The notes: generated from the letters alone by a model not told the origin. DNA of 64,000 nucleotides from Desulfallas thermosapovorans DSM 6562 (GCF_008124625.1 NZ_VNHM01000012.1:34289-98288), one strand, 5' to 3'; shown: positions 16,747 through 25,961, numbered from the stretch's first letter. Translations and numbers: made by a program.

Positions 16747-19182
16747 ATGGAACGATTTCTATGTATTCACGGTCACTTCTACCAACCACCCAGGGAAAAC
16801 CCCTGGCTGGAAGCCGTTGAACTTCAGGATTCGGCTTATCCCTATCATGATTGGAACGAGCGAATCAATGCGGAATGCTATGCACGCAACACCGCAGCCC
16901 GTATTTTAAACGACCGGGGCTGGATCAGAAAGATTTTCAATAATTACTCCCGCATCAGTTTTAACTTCGGCCCCACCCTGCTGGACTGGCTGGAGTCCAG
17001 CGATCCCGAGGTTTATCAAGCCATCATTGAAGCAGACCGGGCCAGCCAGCAATTTTTTTCCGGACACGGTTCTGCCATGGCCCAGGCCTATAATCACATG
17101 ATCATGCCCCTGGCCAACCGGCGAGATAAATATACCCAGATATACTGGGGCATTGAGGATTTTAAATACCGCTTCGGCAGGGAGCCCGAGGGCATGTGGC
17201 TGCCCGAAACCGCTGTAGATCTGGAAACCCTTGATATTATGGCCGAGCAAGGTATTCGCTTTACGGTTTTAACACCTTACCAGGCCGGTCGGGTACGGGT
17301 TATAGGTGGTAATTGGCAGGAGGTGGGGCCGGAAGGTATTGACCCCACCATGCCTTATCTGCTACGCCTACCTGAAAGCGGGCGCCAGATAAGTATATTT
17401 TTTTACAACGGCCCCATATCCCAGGCCGTAGCCTTTGAAGGACTGCTATCCAACGGGGAAAGTTTTGCCCACCGGCTGCTGGGGGGTTTTTCCCCGCATA
17501 CGGACCGGCCCCAATTGGTGCATATCGCCACCGACGGTGAAACCTACGGTCACCACCACCGGCACGGGGAAATGGCGCTGGCTTATGCACTGGAATACAT
17601 AGAATCAAACCGCTTGGCCCGGATCACCAACTATGGAGAGTTTCTGGCCCTCCACCCGCCGACCCATGAGGTGGAAATAAAGGAGCAAACTGCCTGGAGC
17701 TGTGCCCACGGAGTGGACCGGTGGCAGGATGATTGCGGCTGCCACAGCGGTACACGCCCGGGCTGGGTCCAGACCTGGCGGGCCCCGCTGCGCCGGGCGC
17801 TAAACTGGCTCAGGGACACCATGACCCCCCACTACGAAAAACACGCCGGCCGGCTGTTCAAAGATCCCTGGGCGGCGCGTAATGACTATATCAGTGTGGT
17901 GTTGGACCGCTCCCCGGAAAACGTGGAACAGTTTCTGGCCAGCCATGCCAAAAAAGGTGCCCTGAACGCAGAGGAACAGGTAACGGCGCTCAAACTGCTG
18001 GAAATGCAGCGGCATGCCATGCTGATGTTTACCAGTTGCGGCTGGTTTTTTGACGATATATCGGGCATTGAAACTATACAGGTGCTTCAATACGCCCGGC
18101 GGGTAATCCAGTTGGCCGGGGATCTTTTCGACACCCCGCTGGAGCCCCTGTTTTTGGAGATGCTGGCCCGGGCTAAAAGCAACGATCCCCAATACCGGGA
18201 CGGTGCTTATATATATAATCATAAAATTACCCCGGCCATGGTGGATTTGCCCAAGGTGGGCGGTCACTATGGTATCTGTTCCATTTTTGAAAACTATGAC
18301 AAGCATACCCGCATTTTTTGCTATGACATAGAAAAACTGGATAACCGGACCTTGAAAGCGGGTACCACCAAACTATCTGTGGGTAAAGTGCGGGTGACTT
18401 CCATGGTAACCCGGGAATCGGCTATCTTGTGCTACGGGGCGATTTATTTCGCCTACCACAATGTAAGCTGCAGCGTGCAGGTCTTTAACAGCGAACAACA
18501 GTACCGCGATCTGGTGCAAAAAATTACCGATGCCTTTAACCGGGCTGACTTTCCCGAAGTTATATTGCTACTTAACCGTTATTTTAAAAATGGTTCCCTT
18601 TTTACATTAAAACAGCTTTTCCGAGACCGGCAGCGAAAAATATTAAGCAAAATAATGCAAACCACACTGACCGAGCTGGAAAACCAGTACCAACAGATTT
18701 ACCTGCGCCATGCCACCTTAATGAGATTTTTGAAAGATCTGGGGATACCCCTGCCCCAGGCCATGTTGTGCGCCACCGAGTTGAACCTTAATGCCCAGTT
18801 GCGCAGTTCCTTCACCCGGAGCGAACCCGATATTGAGCATATCAATGCCCTGTTTAACGAAGCCAAAACCCTGGACATCAAACTGGATGACACCAGCTTG
18901 GGCTATGTCATCAGAATTACATTGGAAAAAATGGCTGAAAGCCTGCATGCCGACCCGTCAAACCTTAACTTGCTGGGCAACCTTGACACTATGACCGGCC
19001 TGGCCCGCACACTGCCCATTGAAGTGGATCTGTGGAAGGTGCAAAACATCTATTACCGGCTGTTGCATGAAGTGTATCCCTACTTGCGGCGCAAGGCGGA
19101 ACAAGGGGATGAGGAAACCTGGGCCTGGGTGGGCCGGTTTGCCGCCCTGGGCGAAAAACTGAAAATACAAAGGGATAATTAA
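16747..19182 (+). CDS. Glycoside hydrolase family 57 protein with DUF3536
   Basis: This 811-aa cytoplasmic glycosidase is predicted to act on alpha-glucans. The start has TGGAGG seven bases upstream. The N-terminal GH57 domain has the family opening FLCIHGHFYQPPRENPW, WLPETAVDLETLDIMAEQG (the region containing the catalytic Glu/Asp of related enzymes) and HIATDGETYGHHHRHGEMAL. The DUF3536 region occupies the C-terminal half, with GHYGICSIFENYDKHTRIF. The activity (alpha-amylase, branching or other) cannot be read from sequence. It is the second gene after malQ, which suggests joint work on storage polysaccharide. A terminator follows at 19240. Confidence 0.88.
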   Translation: MERFLCIHGHFYQPPRENPWLEAVELQDSAYPYHDWNERINAECYARNTAARILNDRGWIRKIFNNYSRISFNFGPTLLDWLESSDPEVYQAIIEADRASQQFFSGHGSAMAQAYNHMIMPLANRRDKYTQIYWGIEDFKYRFGREPEGMWLPETAVDLETLDIMAEQGIRFTVLTPYQAGRVRVIGGNWQEVGPEGIDPTMPYLLRLPESGRQISIFFYNGPISQAVAFEGLLSNGESFAHRLLGGFSPHTDRPQLVHIATDGETYGHHHRHGEMALAYALEYIESNRLARITNYGEFLALHPPTHEVEIKEQTAWSCAHGVDRWQDDCGCHSGTRPGWVQTWRAPLRRALNWLRDTMTPHYEKHAGRLFKDPWAARNDYISVVLDRSPENVEQFLASHAKKGALNAEEQVTALKLLEMQRHAMLMFTSCGWFFDDISGIETIQVLQYARRVIQLAGDLFDTPLEPLFLEMLARAKSNDPQYRDGAYIYNHKITPAMVDLPKVGGHYGICSIFENYDKHTRIFCYDIEKLDNRTLKAGTTKLSVGKVRVTSMVTRESAILCYGAIYFAYHNVSCSVQVFNSEQQYRDLVQKITDAFNRADFPEVILLLNRYFKNGSLFTLKQLFRDRQRKILSKIMQTTLTELENQYQQIYLRHATLMRFLKDLGIPLPQAMLCATELNLNAQLRSSFTRSEPDIEHINALFNEAKTLDIKLDDTSLGYVIRITLEKMAESLHADPSNLNLLGNLDTMTGLARTLPIEVDLWKVQNIYYRLLHEVYPYLRRKAEQGDEETWAWVGRFAALGEKLKIQRDN

Positions 19183-19239
19183 AAGGCAGTTAACAGGATT
19201 GGTTTCTAAAGCACATCTACTTGTTTGTCAGCAGCCCCG

Positions 19240-19266
19240 GCCCAACGTTTCACGTTGGGCTTTTGT
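19240..19266 (+). terminator. Terminator after the GH57 gene
   Basis: GCCCAACG pairs with CGTTGGGC across TTTCA, followed by TTTTGTAT. Confidence 0.85.
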
Positions 19267-19343
19267 ATGCCAACAAGCCCTGTACCACCCGGCTGACAAT
19301 TATACCCACTTGACTATTTTAACGGGCGGCCTTACAATTAAAT

Positions 19344-19357
19344 CAAACATTTGTTTG
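19344..19357 (+). promoter_or_regulatory. LexA-like SOS box before the Y-family polymerase
   Basis: CAAACATTTGTTTG is a perfect 5-4-5 palindrome close to the Firmicute LexA consensus CGAAC-N4-GTTCG. It lies ten bases before the polymerase start and overlaps the leader, where a bound repressor would block expression. Confidence 0.5.
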
Positions 19358-19367
19358 GGTGGTAACT

Positions 19368-20555
19368 ATGAAACGGGTAATTTTATTGGCTGACATGAAC
19401 AGTTTCTTTGCCAGCTGTCACCAGGCCCTGCAGCCGGAACTACAAGGGAAAGAGGTGATTGTGGCCGGCGACCCTGAAAAAAGAACGGGTATAGTGCTGG
19501 CCGCCTCTTACCCGGCCAAGGACCGGGGGGTAAAGACCGGTATGCCGGTACGGGAGGCCAGGCAGCTTTGCCCCGGCGGTTACTTCTTTCCACCGGACTA
19601 CCAGCTGTATATAGATATTTCCAGCCGGATACTGGGCATCATGCGGGACATCACAGACCTGGTGGAGCCATTCTCCATCGATGAGGCCTTTGCCGACCTC
19701 ACCGGGATACTGCACCTGGGGGGCACCCCCCGCAGCATCGCCAACCAGCTAAAGGAGCGCATCAAATCCGAAGTGAACGTATTGTGCAGCATCGGTATCG
19801 GACCCAACAAACTGGCCGCCAAAATGGCGGCCGGGGTGCAAAAACCCGATGGTTTAACTATACTGGAAAGCAACGATGACTTTAAAAGGGTTTTCTGGCC
19901 CAGGCCGGTGCGGGAATTATTCGGTATCGGTCCCAGGTACGAAAGACACCTTCACTATCTTAACATACACACCATCGGTGAACTGGCCAATTTCCCACTG
20001 CCCATTCTACAAAAGCGGTGGGGCAAAAACGGCCAAATGCTCTGGCTTTGCGCCAACGGTATTGATCAAAGCCCGGTGGTACCCACTTCCCTGGATACCT
20101 CCAAAAGTATCGGCCAGCAAAAGACGGTTCCCCGGGATCTGGTGGGTTTCTCCAGTATAAAAGTGGTGCTTCTGGAGTTATGCGAGTTGGTGGCCCGGCG
20201 TGCACGCCAGGGCGGTTACGCAGGACGTACCGTAGTTTTGACATTGCGGGATACCCAACTACGATTTTTATCCAGATCGCTGACTATGGGCGATTATACC
20301 GACCTGCCCGACGAAATTTATCACACTGCCTGTCGTATTTTATACAAGCACTGGCACGAGGCCTGGGCGGTGCGTCTGGTGGGCGTAACCCTGAGCAATC
20401 TGGTCAAACGGGAGTATTTTCAACCCGATATATTCGGCCGGAGAACACGCCTGTCCAAACTGGCCCGGGCGTGCGATAAAATAAAGGACCGCTTCGGTGA
20501 GCGGGCCATTGTGAGGGGTGTTTCCCTTAAAGAGGAAAGCATAAGTAAAATATAG
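19368..20555 (+). CDS. Y-family DNA polymerase (DinB / UvrX-like)
   Basis: This translesion DNA polymerase is of the Y family. The ATG at 19368 is preferred over the GTG three codons upstream because GGGTGG is correctly spaced. The product is about 395 aa. The first catalytic Asp is in ILLADMNSFFASCHQ and the second acidic pair is in EPFSIDEAFADLTG. The helix-hairpin-helix region LFGIGPRYERHLHYLNIHT and a C-terminal little-finger domain follow. Phe-Phe in NSFFASC occupies the steric-gate region. Features such as a Cys-containing first motif are like the UvrX/YqjW branch rather than E. coli DinB. A LexA-like palindrome lies over the leader, which fits damage induction. Confidence 0.88.
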   Translation: MKRVILLADMNSFFASCHQALQPELQGKEVIVAGDPEKRTGIVLAASYPAKDRGVKTGMPVREARQLCPGGYFFPPDYQLYIDISSRILGIMRDITDLVEPFSIDEAFADLTGILHLGGTPRSIANQLKERIKSEVNVLCSIGIGPNKLAAKMAAGVQKPDGLTILESNDDFKRVFWPRPVRELFGIGPRYERHLHYLNIHTIGELANFPLPILQKRWGKNGQMLWLCANGIDQSPVVPTSLDTSKSIGQQKTVPRDLVGFSSIKVVLLELCELVARRARQGGYAGRTVVLTLRDTQLRFLSRSLTMGDYTDLPDEIYHTACRILYKHWHEAWAVRLVGVTLSNLVKREYFQPDIFGRRTRLSKLARACDKIKDRFGERAIVRGVSLKEESISKI

Positions 20556-20561
20556 TTACCA

Positions 20562-21173
20562 TCATGCCACCTCTTTGATCTCCTCCTCCAGGGTTTTTAA
20601 AAAACCTTCAATCTCAGGGTCGTGCCGGTGGATGAACCTGGCCGCCAGCAGGCAGTTCCTGGCATTATAAAGTTCTCCCAAGCGATAGTAAGCCTCGGCC
20701 AGTATTTTATAAGCCATGACTGACCGCGGGTAGGCAAATAACAACATACTCAGCAGTTTGACCGCTTCCTGGTATCGTTCCCTTTTCAGCAACACCACTG
20801 ACAGGTTTAAAGACACATATATATTTCCCGGGCGCAAGTACAGAGCCTGCCGGAAAAAAGACTCAGCCCGGGCCCAATTATTCTCTAAAGAACATATAAC
20901 CCCCATAGCCATTTTACCGGCAAAGCTGTGAGGCATTAGTTTATAAATTTGCAAGTAAGAGTTTTTTAACTTTTGATGATCACCTGCTTTATTGGCATAA
21001 ACCCCTCGGATAATTAAAAGCTGCACTACAACATCCCGCCAGTAGACTTGTATAAATAGCGCCGCCAGGGCTACCAAAGCAAAAGTCAACATGTTATTTC
21101 TTTCTGAAAACACCAGAGGAGTAATACCGGTGACCACACAAGCAGTGATGATAAAAAAAAGATGCCTGTTCAT
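20562..21173 (-). CDS. Membrane-anchored TPR-repeat protein
   Basis: This 203-aa protein has two membrane segments near the N-terminus (about 5-22 and 28-45). Tetratricopeptide-like helical repeats follow, such as NNWARAESFFRQALYLRPGNIYVSLNLS and an adjoining LAEAYYRLGELYNARNCLLAARF unit. TPR domains bind proteins, so it may scaffold a complex at the inner face of the membrane. The ATG at 21173 has GGAGGTGAAAGTGGGTT upstream. It converges on the polymerase gene with 6 bases between stops and has no operon partners. The role is unknown. Confidence 0.7.
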   Translation of the reverse strand: MNRHLFFIITACVVTGITPLVFSERNNMLTFALVALAALFIQVYWRDVVVQLLIIRGVYANKAGDHQKLKNSYLQIYKLMPHSFAGKMAMGVICSLENNWARAESFFRQALYLRPGNIYVSLNLSVVLLKRERYQEAVKLLSMLLFAYPRSVMAYKILAEAYYRLGELYNARNCLLAARFIHRHDPEIEGFLKTLEEEIKEVA

Positions 21174-21522
21174 AACCCACTTTCACCTCCATCGTTTTCA
21201 CATTAATACGCAGCAAATTAGCGGTATGTTATAAAATGTCGCCGAACGGTAAAAATACTACCTTTTGCATAACAAACCTTACCACCGGTCAAAAAGCATA
21301 TTTTATAAGTCAAATAAACCCCGTTTTTGACATTTGAGCAGCCACAAGTCATACATCAACCACGATTTGAGGTTAATTTGTCTTTCCATGCGGCAACCGG
21401 GCGGGAAAATGGGATATGGCGGTGAAGTAGATTTGGTGAAGTAGATTTAATAATACAAAAGGCTGGTACGTTGGCAACAGACGGTCTAAGGGGAATGCGC
21501 CTAAAACGTGAATAAAATCATT
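21174..21522. other. Intergenic region before the interrupted small gene
   Basis: No gene is supported. A short imperfect tandem (GGTGAAGTAGATTT twice, near 21420-21447) is the only structure noticed. Confidence 0.6.
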
Positions 21523-21534
21523 GAGGTGGTGGTT

Positions 21535-21723
21535 ATGGAACAACCCGCATGGTAAAAAAACACCGGTCGTTGCCAACTGCCGGGTATGGTTTTGCTGGTA
21601 TTACTGCGGGTGGAACTGGCGGCCGGAGGATTCTGGTACGCCAAATATTATTTTGACCAGGCGACACGGGAAACTCAGGAAGCGAATACGGCAAAAAACA
21701 CCCGGTGGCCGCAAGTATCGTGA
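21535..21723 (+). pseudogene. Small membrane-protein gene interrupted by an early stop
   Basis: ATG 21535 has GAGGTGG five bases upstream, but codon 7 is TAA. The same frame then stays open for 55 more codons to TGA 21721. It encodes an apparent membrane helix (residues about 18-40, from GMVLLVLLRVELAAGG onward) and a polar tail ending TRWPQVS. One substitution would restore a 62-aa membrane protein. Alternatively, translation may begin at ATG 21586 without a clear ribosome binding site. I do not recognise the family. A GC hairpin (GCCCGC-CCG-GCGGGC) about 20 bases later could be its terminator. Confidence 0.4.
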
Positions 21724-21751
21724 TTATGTTCTGACCGGCCCGCCCGGCGGG

Positions 21752-22096
21752 CTAATCTTTAATATCCAACCCCGCAACGGTTATATTTATGGCACCCACA
21801 TTTAAATCCGTCATGGTTCCAATCATTTCCCTGACTTCCCGCTGTACCTTTTGTGCTGTCTCCCGCAGCGGTAATCCATATTCCACCACAATGGACAGGT
21901 CAATGTTTACTTTTTTATCTTCCATAAAAATTTTATTGATTTGGGACAGGTTTTTTCGGGTCAGTATATTACCCGAACCTTCAATCCCGGCCACACCGTC
22001 CACCCTGGATATAGCCATGCCGGTCATGGTTTTGAGCACGTCTTCGTTATAGCTGATGACACCCATGGCGTTTTGCTCGGTTGAAAAAGCTTTCAT
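21752..22096 (-). CDS. Asp23/Gls24 family protein
   Basis: This alkaline-shock/Gls24 family protein of 114 aa belongs to a widespread Firmicute group tied to envelope homeostasis. The start at ATG 22096 is chosen for AGGAGAG nine bases upstream; the frame also stays open 13 codons earlier. The family core is visible: GVISYNEDVLKTMTGMAISR, VDGVAGIEG, VNIDLSIVVEYGLPL and the ending VGAINITVAGLDIKD. It is divergent from the sigma-54 activator gene. No amphipathic-anchor partner is adjacent, so the exact role is open. Confidence 0.88.
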   Translation of the reverse strand: MKAFSTEQNAMGVISYNEDVLKTMTGMAISRVDGVAGIEGSGNILTRKNLSQINKIFMEDKKVNIDLSIVVEYGLPLRETAQKVQREVREMIGTMTDLNVGAINITVAGLDIKD

Positions 22097-22279
22097 ATAA
22101 AAACTCTCCTTTGGTCTAAAAATTATACAGGTCAATCAGTTACTCCATTTTACCATAATTATACTGCATGTAAAGCAGACAAGTTGGCCATAATTGGCAC
22201 GGTGCCGGGTATTTTAGTTTCTCCGCCAACAAGGATTAAAGTAATAGTCATCGAAATGTTACATCAAGGGGTGACTCAA

Positions 22280-23668
22280 TTGAATACCAAAAAAAATAAT
22301 TCTTTAACCAAGGAAGAGATATTGGAGGCCATCGTGGAAAACCCCCATGAGGCGGTAATTTTTGTTGATGAACAGGGCATAATTCGGTTAATCAACCAAG
22401 GTTATGCAGAATTCCTGGGGTATACACCGGATGAAGTGCTTGGCCGGCATATCCAGGAAGTAGTACCCCAAACCCGCTTGCTGCATGTATTAAAAAGCGG
22501 CCAACCCCAGTTCGGCGATATCTGGGAATATAAAGGCCAAAAGGTTCCGGTCACCAGATTACCCATCGAGAAAGATGGCCGGATCATCGGCGTACTGGGT
22601 AAAAGTATATTTAAGGATGAAATGTCCCTGGCCCGGGAGTTTGTAAAAAAAATTGAACGGTTAGAAAATAAACTGGCCAACTACCGGGCGGAACTGGACC
22701 AGGAACGCCGGGCCAAGTATCATCTCGACGACATTATCGGCCACAGCCGGCAGGTACTTAGATTAAAGCAAAAAGTGCTAAAAGTGGCCAAAACTTCTTC
22801 CACTGTATTAATCACCGGTGAAAGCGGCACGGGCAAGGAGTTGTTCGCCCATGCCATACACAACGCCAGCCCCCGTAACAACCGGGCCTTTGTACGGGTT
22901 AACTGCACCTCCATACCCACCGAATTGCTGGAATCCGAATTATTCGGTTACGATGAGGGGGCTTTTACCGGGGCCAGACGGGGCGGCAAGCTGGGTAAAT
23001 TTGAAATTGCCCAGGGCGGAACCATCTTCCTGGATGAAATAGGCGATATGAACAAGTCTATGCAGGCCAAACTGCTACGGGTATTACAGGAAAAGGAAAT
23101 TGAGCGCATCGGCGGCACTAAACCGGTACCGGTGGATGTACGGGTAATTGCGGCCACCAACCGTAATTTGGAGGAAATGATTATGAGCCAGCAATTCCGG
23201 GCGGATTTATATTATCGTTTAAATGTAGTTTTGCTCCAGATTCCGCCCCTGCGCGAGCGTAAGGAAGATATACCTTTTTTAACAGAACACCTGATTGCCA
23301 AGTTAAATAGATCCTTAAACGCTACCGTTGCCGGACTGGATAAAGAGGTGATGGAGTTGTTTATGCAGTATGACTGGCCCGGTAACGTGCGGGAGTTGGA
23401 AAATTTCCTGGAACAGGCCATCAATCTAAGGGATAGGGATATCCTCTCCCCCGGGGACTTCCCTGTACTGGAGAAAAGATTGCAAAAACAGTTAAGGGGG
23501 CAATCCCTGGATCTTACCATCAGACCCCTGGAGGAAGTGGTCAGGGAAGCCGAAGAAAAGGCCATTCTTAAAGCACTTACCGCCACGGGGCACAATAAAA
23601 CGGCAACGGCCCGGTTGCTGGGTATACACCGTTCTGTTCTGTACAGGAAAATGGAGAGAATGAATTAA
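22280..23668 (+). CDS. Sigma-54 dependent transcriptional activator with PAS domain
   Basis: This enhancer-binding protein activates RNA polymerase carrying sigma-54. The TTG at 22280 is chosen because AAGGGGTGA lies about seven bases upstream; the frame is open another 32 codons. A PAS domain lies near residues 20-120 (AVIFVDEQGIIRLINQGYAEFLGY). A short coiled linker, ERLENKLANYRAELDQE, follows. The AAA+ domain has Walker A GESGTGKE, the sigma-54 contact loop GAFTGA and Walker B GGTIFLDEIGDM. A Fis-type helix-turn-helix, KTATARLLGIHRSVLYRKM, ends the protein. The next gene has a sigma-54 promoter and an inverted repeat suited to bind this regulator. The PAS ligand is unknown. Confidence 0.93.
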   Translation: MNTKKNNSLTKEEILEAIVENPHEAVIFVDEQGIIRLINQGYAEFLGYTPDEVLGRHIQEVVPQTRLLHVLKSGQPQFGDIWEYKGQKVPVTRLPIEKDGRIIGVLGKSIFKDEMSLAREFVKKIERLENKLANYRAELDQERRAKYHLDDIIGHSRQVLRLKQKVLKVAKTSSTVLITGESGTGKELFAHAIHNASPRNNRAFVRVNCTSIPTELLESELFGYDEGAFTGARRGGKLGKFEIAQGGTIFLDEIGDMNKSMQAKLLRVLQEKEIERIGGTKPVPVDVRVIAATNRNLEEMIMSQQFRADLYYRLNVVLLQIPPLRERKEDIPFLTEHLIAKLNRSLNATVAGLDKEVMELFMQYDWPGNVRELENFLEQAINLRDRDILSPGDFPVLEKRLQKQLRGQSLDLTIRPLEEVVREAEEKAILKALTATGHNKTATARLLGIHRSVLYRKMERMN

Positions 23669-23669
23669 A

Positions 23670-23712
23670 TGCTACATCGACATAAACCAAGTGTCGCATT
23701 TTTGCTACACTT
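23670..23712 (+). promoter_or_regulatory. Probable enhancer (upstream activator site)
   Basis: AAGTGTCGCA (23689..23698) and TGCTACACTT (23703..23712) are inverted with one mismatch in ten. A further TGCTACA half-site is at 23670. They lie 140-180 bases upstream of the sigma-54 promoter, the usual enhancer distance. Confidence 0.6.
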
Positions 23713-23849
23713 GAGACATACCGGGATCAGTACCGCGGGCAGCGCTATATGGCAATAATCGTGACGCTAAATAGAGACATCAAAGTTAAATTCGCCCTAA
23801 AAAAAATATTCTAAATATTATAATTTGCCTAAACCATTGGGTTTGCCTG

Positions 23850-23866
23850 TTGGCACCGTTCTTGCA
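23850..23866 (+). promoter_or_regulatory. Sigma-54 (-24/-12) promoter
   Basis: TTGGCAC-CGTTC-TTGCA matches the sigma-54 consensus TTGGCAC-N5-TTGCW without exception. It lies 48 bases before the CoA-transferase start. Confidence 0.88.
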
Positions 23867-23914
23867 CCCCTTAATGACAGACAACAAGAATACCATAGGG
23901 GAGGCAGAGTATCT

Positions 23915-25273
23915 ATGCGGTATAGCGCGGAGTATCAATCTAAATTATGTACTGCCGATGAAGCGGTTAAAGTAGTAAAATCCGGTGATTGGGTGGATTA
24001 CGGCACCTTTGCCAATCAGGTGGTGGAACTGGACAAGGCCCTGGCCAAGCGCAAAGACGAGCTGGAGAATGTTAATATCCGCTCGGCCGCCCGGGCTTAC
24101 GGGCCGCCCATGACGGTGCTGGCCGACCCTAAAAAGGAAAGTTTTATCTTCAACAGCGGCCACTTCACCTTGATTGACAGGCGCATGCACGATTACAACT
24201 TGTGTAATTTTATCCCCATTCTTTTCCGGGAATGTCCCAGCTACGCCCAGTATGTCAAGGCCGACGTTACTATGATCGCCGTATCTCCCATGGATGAGCA
24301 CGGTTACTTTAATTTCGGACTTTCCAATACCTATACCAAAGCAGTTTGTGATATATCCAAAAAGGTTATTGTGGAAGTGAACCCTAAAATGCCCCGGGTG
24401 CCCGGCGGCAACAGCGAAAGCATTCATATATCCGAAGTGGATATGATTGTGGAGGCCGACTGGACTATGCCGGCCATTCCCAACCTGCCTATCACTGAAG
24501 TGGACCACAAAATAGCCGCCCTGGTGTTAAACGAACTGGAGGACGGAGCTTGCATCCAGCTAGGTATCGGGGGTATGCCCAATGCCCTGGGCAAATTGAT
24601 AGCCCAGTCCGATCTCAAGGATTTGGGGGCCCATACCGAAATGCTGTGCGACGCTTACCTGGATATGTGGGAGGCTGGCAAACTAACGGGCAAACGCAAA
24701 AACATCGACCGGGAAAAGATGGTGTTCACCTTCGCCCTGGGTAGCCAGAAGCTGTACGATTTTGTGCACAACAACCCGGCAGTGGCTTCCTACCCGGTAA
24801 ATTACACCAACTACCCCCATATCATTGCCCAGAACGATAAGGTTATGTCCATCAACGGAGTGCTGGAAGTGGACCTGTTCGGCCAAGTGGCTGCGGAATC
24901 AAGCGGCCCACGGCAAATCAGCGGTACCGGCGGTCAGGTGGACTTTGTGGAAGGGGCATACCTGTCCAAGGGCGGCAAGGCCTTTTTATGCCTGCCCTCC
25001 ACCTACACCAACAAGAAAGGCGAAATGTTCTCCCGCATTAAACCAACGCTGAGCCCGGGCACCATTGTCACCACCCCCCGGCCCATGGTTATGTACCTGG
25101 TAACGGAAAACGGTATTGCCAATATGAAGTGCAAATCCACCTGGGAGCGGGCCGAAGCACTGGTGGAATTGGCCCATCCCAAATTCCAGGACGAACTGAT
25201 TCGGGAAGCCACTAAAATGAACATCTGGACCAAAACCAACAAGAAACCCACCTTGGACCAGATGGTAAGCTAA
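23915..25273 (+). CDS. Acetyl-CoA hydrolase/transferase family CoA-transferase
   Basis: This CoA-transferase of 452 aa moves CoA between short-chain acyl-CoAs and acids such as acetate, butyrate or 4-hydroxybutyrate. ATG 23915 has AGGGGAGG about ten bases upstream; the open frame before it is the sigma-54 leader. Family motifs are CIQLGIGGMPNALGKLI, LGAHTEMLCDAYLDM (probably carrying the catalytic Glu), ESSGPRQISGTGGQVDFV and STYTNKKGE. Size and motifs resemble butyryl-CoA:acetate and 4-hydroxybutyrate CoA-transferases rather than the short A/B-subunit type. The preceding activator and the sigma-54 promoter suggest substrate-induced expression. The true acid substrate cannot be read here. Confidence 0.88.
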   Translation: MRYSAEYQSKLCTADEAVKVVKSGDWVDYGTFANQVVELDKALAKRKDELENVNIRSAARAYGPPMTVLADPKKESFIFNSGHFTLIDRRMHDYNLCNFIPILFRECPSYAQYVKADVTMIAVSPMDEHGYFNFGLSNTYTKAVCDISKKVIVEVNPKMPRVPGGNSESIHISEVDMIVEADWTMPAIPNLPITEVDHKIAALVLNELEDGACIQLGIGGMPNALGKLIAQSDLKDLGAHTEMLCDAYLDMWEAGKLTGKRKNIDREKMVFTFALGSQKLYDFVHNNPAVASYPVNYTNYPHIIAQNDKVMSINGVLEVDLFGQVAAESSGPRQISGTGGQVDFVEGAYLSKGGKAFLCLPSTYTNKKGEMFSRIKPTLSPGTIVTTPRPMVMYLVTENGIANMKCKSTWERAEALVELAHPKFQDELIREATKMNIWTKTNKKPTLDQMVS

Positions 25274-25289
25274 ATTAGAACACTAAAAG

Positions 25290-25314
25290 GCCTGGTAGAA
25301 TACCGGGCTTTTTT
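25290..25314 (+). terminator. Terminator of the CoA-transferase gene
   Basis: GCCTGGT and ACCGGGC flank AGAAT, followed by TTTTTT. Confidence 0.8.
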
Positions 25315-25730
25315 AGATAAGCGGCGTATCTGAATGGGCCCGGAGGGCATGGTTTTGCGGTCATCCAGCCCTGTGAGTTCATACAAGTACAAATTTACAA
25401 CCTGGCCGGCAAGCTTTAAAAAGCCCGGCCCCCAGCCCTTTTTAGTAAATATTTTAGGTTGCCTGCAATCAATGCCGGTGTGTTATTATAGAATTTGTAA
25501 ATTACCGCAGTTGTTGTATGCCTCCTTATAGAACAGAGCCCTGATTTATTTCAGGTCTATTTTTTTAGGTTGTTATTTTTATACCAGTTGTTGAAAATTG
25601 AAATTATAGTGATTTTGTTGTCAAAAATTATAAAATCTTACTGGGCAATTCAGGATAACTTTCCCTGGCATTTACACCTGCAATTGCTTATAATATACTT
25701 GTGCGTCTTTGGGTATACCTTCGAGTAGGA
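25315..25730. other. Gene-free stretch
   Basis: No supported gene. The stretch is AT-rich with scattered short frames lacking ribosome binding sites, and carries the upstream region of the Cys-rich small gene. Confidence 0.6.
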
Positions 25731-25744
25731 ACCGAGGTGGGAAA

Positions 25745-25921
25745 ATGTTATGTAAAGATTGCCTGCATTTCAAGCAGTGGAAAAAAATTGAGGCGTCAAT
25801 GTGCGAAAAAACCAAACAACCGGTAGAGGCCAACAACCGCCCCTGTGACAGTTTTGTCAGCAAGTTGCACATGACCGACGAATGGGGAGACTCGGCCAAC
25901 GGTTTTAAATGCTGCAACTAA
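25745..25921 (+). CDS. Small Cys-rich protein, 58 aa
   Basis: The start at ATG 25745 has GAGGTGGGAAA upstream. The 58-aa product begins MLCKDCLHFKQWKK and ends NGFKCCN, with six cysteines: CKDC, SMC, RPC and CC. The spacing suggests a small metal-binding (zinc or iron-sulfur) fold. It contains no membrane segment and no known domain that I recognise. It is monocistronic with its own terminator 17 bases later. Such Cys-rich small proteins are common in anaerobic clostridia, but the function is unknown. Confidence 0.65.
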   Translation: MLCKDCLHFKQWKKIEASMCEKTKQPVEANNRPCDSFVSKLHMTDEWGDSANGFKCCN

Positions 25922-25938
25922 AACTTTCGACATTATTA

Positions 25939-25961
25939 CCCGGTAAAACCGGGCTTTTTTT
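25939..25961 (+). terminator. Terminator of the Cys-rich small gene
   Basis: CCCGGT-AAA-ACCGGG followed by CTTTTTTT. Confidence 0.85.

Noticed and set aside
21419..21448. Imperfect tandem GGTGAAGTAGATTT twice
   Set aside because: Only two short copies in AT-rich DNA; noted in the region entry but not strong enough as a repeat system.
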